NCBI GenBank assembly: GCA_036571765.1
Contig: BROE01000014.1
Location: 15,858,686 to 15,922,685 of the forward strand
Direction of reading: 5' to 3'
Length of the DNA stretch: 64,000 nt
Origin: Plecoglossus altivelis
Lineage: Eukaryota; Chordata; Actinopteri; Osmeriformes; Plecoglossidae
Under the pieces are notes generated by a model. That model searched no databases, was not told the DNA's origin, and was given only the letters and a program-made list of their open reading frames with translations. Of the stretch, positions 48,811-64,000 are shown piece by piece. Position 1 is the first letter of the stretch, and each line of letters starts with the position of its first letter. A program made the position numbers and the translations under genes.

Positions 48811-49104
48811 TGCTATCCCCAACATACCCAGAGACAGCAGAGTTAGCAGGCCTGCTATCCCCAACAAGCCCAGAGACAGCAGAGTTAGCAGGCTTGCTAT
48901 CCCCAACACACCCAGAGACAGCAGAGTTAGCAGACCTGCTATCCCCAACACACCCAGAGACAGCAGAGTTAGCAGGCTTGCTATCCCCAACAAGCCCAGA
49001 GACAGCAGAGTTAGCAGGCTTGCTATCCCCAACATACCCAGAGATAGCAGGGTTAGCAGGCCTGCTATCCCCAACACACCCAGAGACAGCTGAGTTAGCA
49101 GGTC
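48811..49104. repeat. 42-bp minisatellite, 7 copies
   Basis: The unit contains CCCAGAGACAGCAGAGTTAG followed by CAGG(C/T)(C/T)TGCTATCCCCAACA. Seven copies lie in register with only substitutions, and with no indels. Because 42 is a multiple of 3, several frames stay open and give a 14-residue pseudo-repeat. It lies in the inferred gsk3a 3' UTR. Confidence 0.9.
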
Positions 49105-51320
49105 CCCTAGAGGCCTTCTGCTCCTCCAACATGGGTACAGGGCCCAAAACTGTTACCATGGGCCCACAGCCATGACAATCCCTTCACATTTAAAAACAGC
49201 AAACCTGTAGCTCCACCTACTGGCTAGCATGTGTACCTCCCAAAAAATAAAAATCCTATATCTGAGCCAGGAAATGCTCTGATGCTGAGATCAAAGTACA
49301 GTATCTTGGATGTCAAGACATTAACACGTGACTTTTGTTAAAATCCTTACAAAACAAACCTTTTTTTAAACTTGCAACCCTTCCTCCCCCCTTAGAGAGA
49401 AATCATTCTAAAAGGAGAAAAAAAAATACAATAAATAAAACGATGAGGATATTTATGCAGGGGGGGGGGTGAGAGGGACAGGCAGCAGGAGAGAAATGGA
49501 GGGAGAGAGAATAAACAATGAGAGGAACATTTTGTTCTGTGTCCTCCCCCCTGAACCAGGGACTTGAATAAAATCGTATTTACAGAATGAGACCCGAGAG
49601 AGCTTGATCGCTGCTATGCCAGCTCGACTCGACTAGAGAAGAAACAAAAAAACAAAACAAAAAGAAATTACAAGTACAACAATATAATAACAATAATAAC
49701 AAAAAATAAAATAAAAGGTACTTAATATTTACAGTTTAGCAGTGAGAGAAAGACAGGAAGGGGGGGACAGCAAGGGAGGTGTGGGGGGAGGGGAGGGGGG
49801 AGGTGGCAGAGGTAGGAGGAGAGAGGAATGGAAAAAACGGATGCTCCACAGGTGGTTGGGCAAAATTTAGACCCCCCTCCCCCCCAAAGGTGTTCTGATA
49901 CAGGTGTTCTCTACCATGCATGTCTGAGTAGCGGTTACACGAGTAGCTGATGCTACTGGCAGGGGTCTCTAGGGAGGTGGGATACGGCTCACAGGCGCCC
50001 CCAACTGGTGGGGCGAGGAACAGCACTCACAGGTACTGAGGTGGCGGTTTGTAGAGTTGGTGTGTGTGTGTGTGTGTGTGTGGGGGGGGGGGGCAGTCAT
50101 CAGGGTAACGCCCCAAGACACACAAACACAGACGTGATGACAAACAGGTGGTGTAGGGCTCTACATGCAGTGAAATTGTGCGATGAGACAAGACGTTTAA
50201 AAAAACAAAACAAAAAAAAGAAAACATTACAGAAAGCAGGGAGAGTCAAATTGTCTTTCAACCAAAGACTGGCCAAGTCAGTCGTGACATTTAGCACAGG
50301 AAGGAAACCTTATAAGGGTGGAGGACAGCAACCACAGGTTGTGTCCAGTCTGGCACGGTGCTTATGGACTTGAACAGTACGTATCGACTCAGGTAAAAAA
50401 ATATAATAACATCAAATAAAATTTAAAGGGCAAAGACATAAAGGAACTAAATATGTATAATCCCGTTCCTAAATAGTCCCCTCTTATTCAAATAAAATAC
50501 ATTTAAGACTTAAATGACAGACTCCCATGTCCTCACTGCAATGGACTGGGATGGGTGGTCACCCAACTGTGAGGGGGGAAGAAAGGATATGAAATCTCAC
50601 CTCATCTAAAAATGCAGCTGAAACTGAAAGGAAAGACGAGGCTAATCACGCCAGTGCTGCAGTTTGGTGATAAAACGGATCAAAATGTGGGTTTCCTCCC
50701 CACCAGACAGAGAACCCTGTCGTAGAACAAATCAGGGTTCTAGGAGGTTCCAGGGGGGTTCTAAAGCCCTCTCTTGTAGACGTTCTACAAAGAAAAAGGA
50801 AGATTGTCGATATCTGTCACATAACAAAACCTGCCGGACGTCCCTCAGCCTGAATCTCTGGCCACAGCACCGGCACAGCACCGGCACAGCACCGGCACAG
50901 CTCTAAGAAACACTGCAGGGGTTGATTGAGGAAATTAAACGGATACATTTGAGAAAAAAAAAGAAGAAAAAAAAACAACAACAAAATAAACGCACAAAAC
51001 CAAAACCAAATAGAATCTACAAGCAGAGATTTCTATGACAGTGTTTCCCCCCAGGGTTAGATTGACCAAAGAAATATCAACTCTGCTGTCATACACAACT
51101 GCCTTAACCAGTACTGTAGTCTTAGGGATAGGTTGACTAAGCAGGTATATTGGACGAGCACATGACAGCATACCTTGGGCTAACTTATTAATGAGCCCGA
51201 TTGAATTAAACCCACCGTGAGCGTCGTAGCTACCCCACCCTCTCCTTAGAACACAGACAGATATGCACTAGAACCTTGTCTCCAACCCAAACTGTTCAAG
51301 ACCGTGGGGGACCGTGGGGG

Positions 51321-61163
<9,843 letters not shown>

Positions 61164-61830
61164 ATTTGTGTGCGCTAAAGCCGGGGCAGGGGGGGAAGGT
61201 AGGCGCGATATAGAGCCAAGCAGGCACAGACTTAATATATATACTATCAAAAAATCGTTATAAAATACACTGCATTGGTCGCGTATCGTTTAGGCTACCT
61301 CGTACGTCTCCCCCTTTCTTCTTCACTTGGAACACTGTTGGTGGGGGGACTGAGGACCTGACGCACAGCAGCGTCATATTGCAAGGACTTCTGGGTAATA
61401 GCGTTTTTAGTGTTGGCTAACACATTACCTTGTCATGTCATGTTGATATACATAATTACATCCACAGTAATCAGTGCACATTTGGGAGATGCGAATGGAT
61501 TCACGAATAAAATTTGGGTCACTCAGGTGGAAAAAATGTAATATATTTAAAAGCATTATAGGCCTACCAGATGATCGAGACCGTTAAATTTTTTCCCAAA
61601 ATAATTATAATAATTTGTAAATGTCTTCAATTTACCTAAAAAGGTTAATAGAAATGCAAAACACACAAACGCAGTTAATTAACGATCAAAAGAGCAAACT
61701 ATGTACAATCTAAAATAAGCGCCGGTTTGGTGAGTGACAGAGAAATCACCCAATAGCTGCTGGATAAAGTCACAGGGCCGGGGCACAAGGCGGGACGGCA
61801 TATCACAACGGAGACCGAGCCACAGACAAA
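61164..61830. promoter_or_regulatory. shared head-to-head promoter region of gsk3a and znf574
   Basis: It separates the gsk3a ATG (61163, minus) from the likely start of znf574 transcription. Visible: a minus-strand CCAAT box (ATTGG at 61274-61278), a plus-strand CCAAT box (61750-61754), and a GC-rich stretch AAGGCGGGACGG near 61788. No TATA box is obvious on either side. Start sites are inferred, not observed. Confidence 0.45.
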
Positions 61831-62002
61831 CGGTGTATTTCGTGCATTGAAATGCGTCTATAACAAGACGTTCGTAGAAATGAAATTCTCGAGGCTAAAC
61901 CGGCGCGGAACTAGAACGAATAGGACACGGAAAATGCATCGCTGTGTTCGAGAGGCACAGTGACGAGCGCACGAGGTATCGTCCAACGACAGTAAATGAG
62001 AG
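61830..62002 (+). other. znf574: possible non-coding first exon of znf574
   Basis: A good donor GAGAG|GTACGT ends at 62002. A matching acceptor TCCGTTCACAG lies just before 62397, which would place the start codon in a second exon. The 5' end is a guess from the CCAAT/GC elements upstream. An unspliced leader is an alternative. Confidence 0.3.
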
Positions 62003-62558
62003 GTACGTTTTTTAAACGGGAGGGGAAGGAAGGGCCTGTAGTCGCTGCCGGAGACCTGCGGGAAAAAGTGGGTAGCGCCGCCTGACGACCGCCTTGAAGT
62101 GGGGAGGCAGAGTCAGGATACAGCGGTGTCTCTGAATAGGTCTAGAATATCGGTGATAGCGCCGCCAACAGCTCGCCGTGTGATAACACATGTAGGATAG
62201 GAAGTAATGACATTCTTGCGAGCATTATTATTTGGTGTGAACCGTTGGATTGCGCTTGGCTGTTCATTCAACTGTCGAAAGGCCTTAGATGTTAAAAACG
62301 GTCACCGCATGACAGCGGTACTGATCTGCGCTCGGTGCATTACCCATTTAACGTAAAAAAATTATAATGAACGAATATTGTTTCTCCGTTCACAGGTTTC
62401 CTGTTTTGTTGTTATTGTCTCGCTGAAAGCCAGAAGTATTTAAAGGAAACCCTACCCAAACACTGCAGTGGCGTGTACGTTTTTCAGCCCAAACCTTGTG
62501 CAGAATAGTAATACTTGCACACGCTTCACCTGTACCTGACAGTCCGTCAGCAGTGATC

Positions 62559-62847
62559 ATGGCTGACCAGCAGGAGGCGCTAGATGGGATGTACGTGGAG
62601 CACCAATACATGTGCAGTGAGTGCCATCAGCTCTTCAACACTCTGGAAGAGGTGTTGGTGCATCAGCAGATCCATACGGGCGTGGAGGGGGACGAAGCAG
62701 AGGAAATGACCGTCCAGGGCCTCTCCGAGGAGGGAGAGAGCCAGTACCAGTGCCTGGAGTGTGGCGCCCTCCTGAGGAACCCAGAGGAACTGCTGCTGCA
62801 TCAGGAGATGCACATGAGAGAGGCCGGGATGGAAACAGAACACCATG
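62559..62847 (+). CDS. znf574: znf574 coding exon 1 (fingers 1 and 2)
   Basis: 289 nt, 96 codons plus one base. Begins MADQQEALDGMYVEHQYMCS and ends METEHH with donor CATG|GTGAG. It carries two fingers separated by an acidic linker (GDEAEEMT). Confidence 0.88.
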
Positions 62848-64000
62848 GTGAGAAGCGGAGGCGAGTGTGGGCGTCTTGGAAAGGGATACGTACAAATTAG
62901 CATTGGCATCGCTTTTCATGACCTTATCCACATCCTCATGTTCTTCTTTGGAGGGGCGTGGGGGAGGGGGAGGGGGAGGGCGGTGAGGCTGGCGACCAGC
63001 AGGCTGCATACCCATGTGTCTCTGTCTTGTGCGGACCAGAGCTCTGTGAGGTGTTGGAGACGGACGAAGGGGGAGATGGCCAGGGCTCAGGCCCAGTCCA
63101 GTACCAGTGTTTGGACTGTCTGGCGCTGTTTGACTCCCCCGAGGTGTGGCTGGAACACAGGCAGACCCACAGCAGGAGTAGTACCCATAGCAACACCGTC
63201 ACTGTGAGTTCTGGTGGTTCTTGTTGAGTATGAGCAGTCAAGGGACGTGCGTGTGTGCGTGCGTGCGTGTGTAGGGGAGGGGAGGGGGGGTTAGTTAACT
63301 TGATGCTCCTTGGGAGCACAGAAGTACCTTTGTGTTGGTTTCAGATCATGTTTTTAAAATATCTACACCTGTCTCTGTGTCTCTGTCATGCGATGTCTCT
63401 CTCATTCTTTCTCTCTGTGTCTCTCTTTTTGTCTCTTACTCTATCTGTCTCTCTGTGTGTGTCTCTCTCTTTTTGTCTCTCACTCTATCTCTCTCTGTGT
63501 CTCTCTCTCTTTTTGTCTCTCTCTCCGTCTCTCTCTTCCTCAGCAGGAGTACGTGCTGCAGCCTGATGGAACCGTGACACCGCTGGGGAACGTTCAGAAC
63601 TTTGTGTTGAGCGAAGAGCAGGCCGGAGAAATACTAGCACAGGTGTCTAAGAATCGTCTCGCTCACAGCATTTTGATTTCAGCTAGCTTTACCACTGACC
63701 CGAACTGAAGGTGTTTTGAATGTGACTATATGTTGTTGTTTGTTTGTTTTTGTTTATCTCTCGACTGCTTAGGTTCTGGCCCAGCAGCAACAGCAGAAGC
63801 AGCAGCAGCAGAAACAGCGGGCTGTTTCGAAGCCTGCCCCCCACGGCCGTGCCTCCCTCCTGCCCCCCGTGTCCCCCCTCCCCGGCTCAGCCACCATGCG
63901 TCTCCAGATCCTCACAGCCCAGGCTCTGGCCGACGGCTCCACCCCTACCCTGCGCCGGGCCAAGCTCCTCCCTCCCCTGCTCACCCCTCTGGGGCCGGGC
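62559..64000 (+). CDS. znf574: ZNF574-type C2H2 zinc-finger protein, 5' part (truncated by window end)
   Basis: Likely nuclear DNA-binding zinc-finger protein. The start ATG at 62559 has A at -3 and G at +4. Exons 62559-62847, 63040-63203, 63544-63642 and 63773 onward join in frame. Three spaced C2H2 fingers are visible: Cys19/Cys22/His35/His39 (YMCSECHQLFNTLEEVLVHQ), Cys65/Cys68/His81/His85 (ESQYQCLECG) and Cys120/Cys123/His136/His140 (YQCLDCLALF, VWLEHRQTH). A glutamine-rich segment follows. From memory the spacing and wording match vertebrate ZNF574 better than ZNF526, although ZNF526 is the direct neighbour of GSK3A in mammals. The specific function of ZNF574 is not established. Confidence 0.85.
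63040..63203 (+). CDS. znf574: znf574 coding exon 2 (finger 3)
   Basis: 164 nt. Acceptor GCGGACCAG|AGCTC restores Glu97, and the donor is ACCGTCACT|GTGAGT. It encodes LCEVLETDEGGDGQ, the finger YQCLDCLALFDSPEVWLEHR with QTH, and a Ser/Thr-rich end. Confidence 0.87.
63544..63642 (+). CDS. znf574: znf574 coding exon 3 (tandem CAGCAG acceptor)
   Basis: 99 nt, phase 0-0, encoding QEYVLQPDGTVTPLG and then NVQNFVLSEEQAGEILAQ. The acceptor CTTCCTCAGCAG is a NAGNAG pair that can include or skip the first Gln. A CT-rich repeat (63380-63540) abuts it. Donor GCACAG|GTGTCT. Confidence 0.8.
63773..64000 (+). CDS. znf574: znf574 coding exon 4, partial
   Basis: Acceptor CGACTGCTTAG|GTTCTG. It encodes VLAQQQQQKQQQQKQRAVSK followed by a Pro/Leu-rich segment, and is still open at the window end. 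The glutamine run is CAG/CAA/AAG coded. Further fingers are expected beyond the window. Confidence 0.8.

Larger units (their letters stand above)
48250..51320 (-). other. gsk3a: probable gsk3a 3' UTR
   Basis: There is no coding signal in about 3 kb between the gsk3a stop region and a minus-strand AATAAA hexamer (plus-strand TTTATT at 48271-48276). It holds a 42-bp minisatellite, CA/GT runs, and A-rich and G-rich homopolymers. The length is inferred only from the poly(A) hexamer. Confidence 0.4.

Overview
The window looks like a ray-finned (teleost) fish chromosome. The evidence is compact vertebrate split genes with GT-AG introns, two copies of a palindromic hAT-type miniature transposon of a kind common in teleosts, and very dense microsatellites and minisatellites. 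Nothing suggests a prokaryote, plasmid or virus. Species cannot be named from the sequence.

Real coding content is confined to the right half. (1) At about 31.05-40.94 kb, minus strand, lie seven exons of a multi-C2H2 zinc-finger gene. Its 5' coding exon was not found. One internal junction (38367 to 33881) is out of phase, so an exon is missing or unrecognised. (2) At 51.3-61.16 kb, minus strand, lies an essentially complete gsk3a gene (glycogen synthase kinase 3 alpha). Nine coding exons join in perfect phase, and a tenth, C-terminal exon has an ambiguous acceptor. (3) From 62.56 kb to the window edge, plus strand, lie the first four coding exons and part of the fifth of a znf574-type zinc-finger gene. 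It is head-to-head with gsk3a across about 1.4 kb. In mammals GSK3A, ZNF526 and ZNF574 sit in one neighbourhood, so this looks like conserved synteny. The minus-strand zinc-finger gene shares finger style with the ZNF574/ZNF526 family and may be a local relative.

The left half (1-31 kb) holds no gene I can name. It is intergenic or a very long intron. It holds tandem arrays with 39, 21, 15, 36, 34 and about 16 bp units, CT/GA tracts, CA repeats, two hAT MITEs, and stretches of ordinary unique sequence with two weak exon candidates (16357-16446 and a 17-nt microexon at 23975-23991). Long open frames in this half are by-products of arrays whose unit length is a multiple of three.

The most interesting unexplained signals are: a well-bounded 120-nt coding exon resembling a SEL1 repeat, inside the zinc-finger gene's 4.5-kb interval (36204-36323); minisatellites whose unit carries a 5' splice-site consensus; pyrimidine tracts expanded directly against splice acceptors in all three genes; tandem CAGCAG acceptors in both zinc-finger genes; and fusion of two gsk3a exons. 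I saw no convincing novel multi-gene system.
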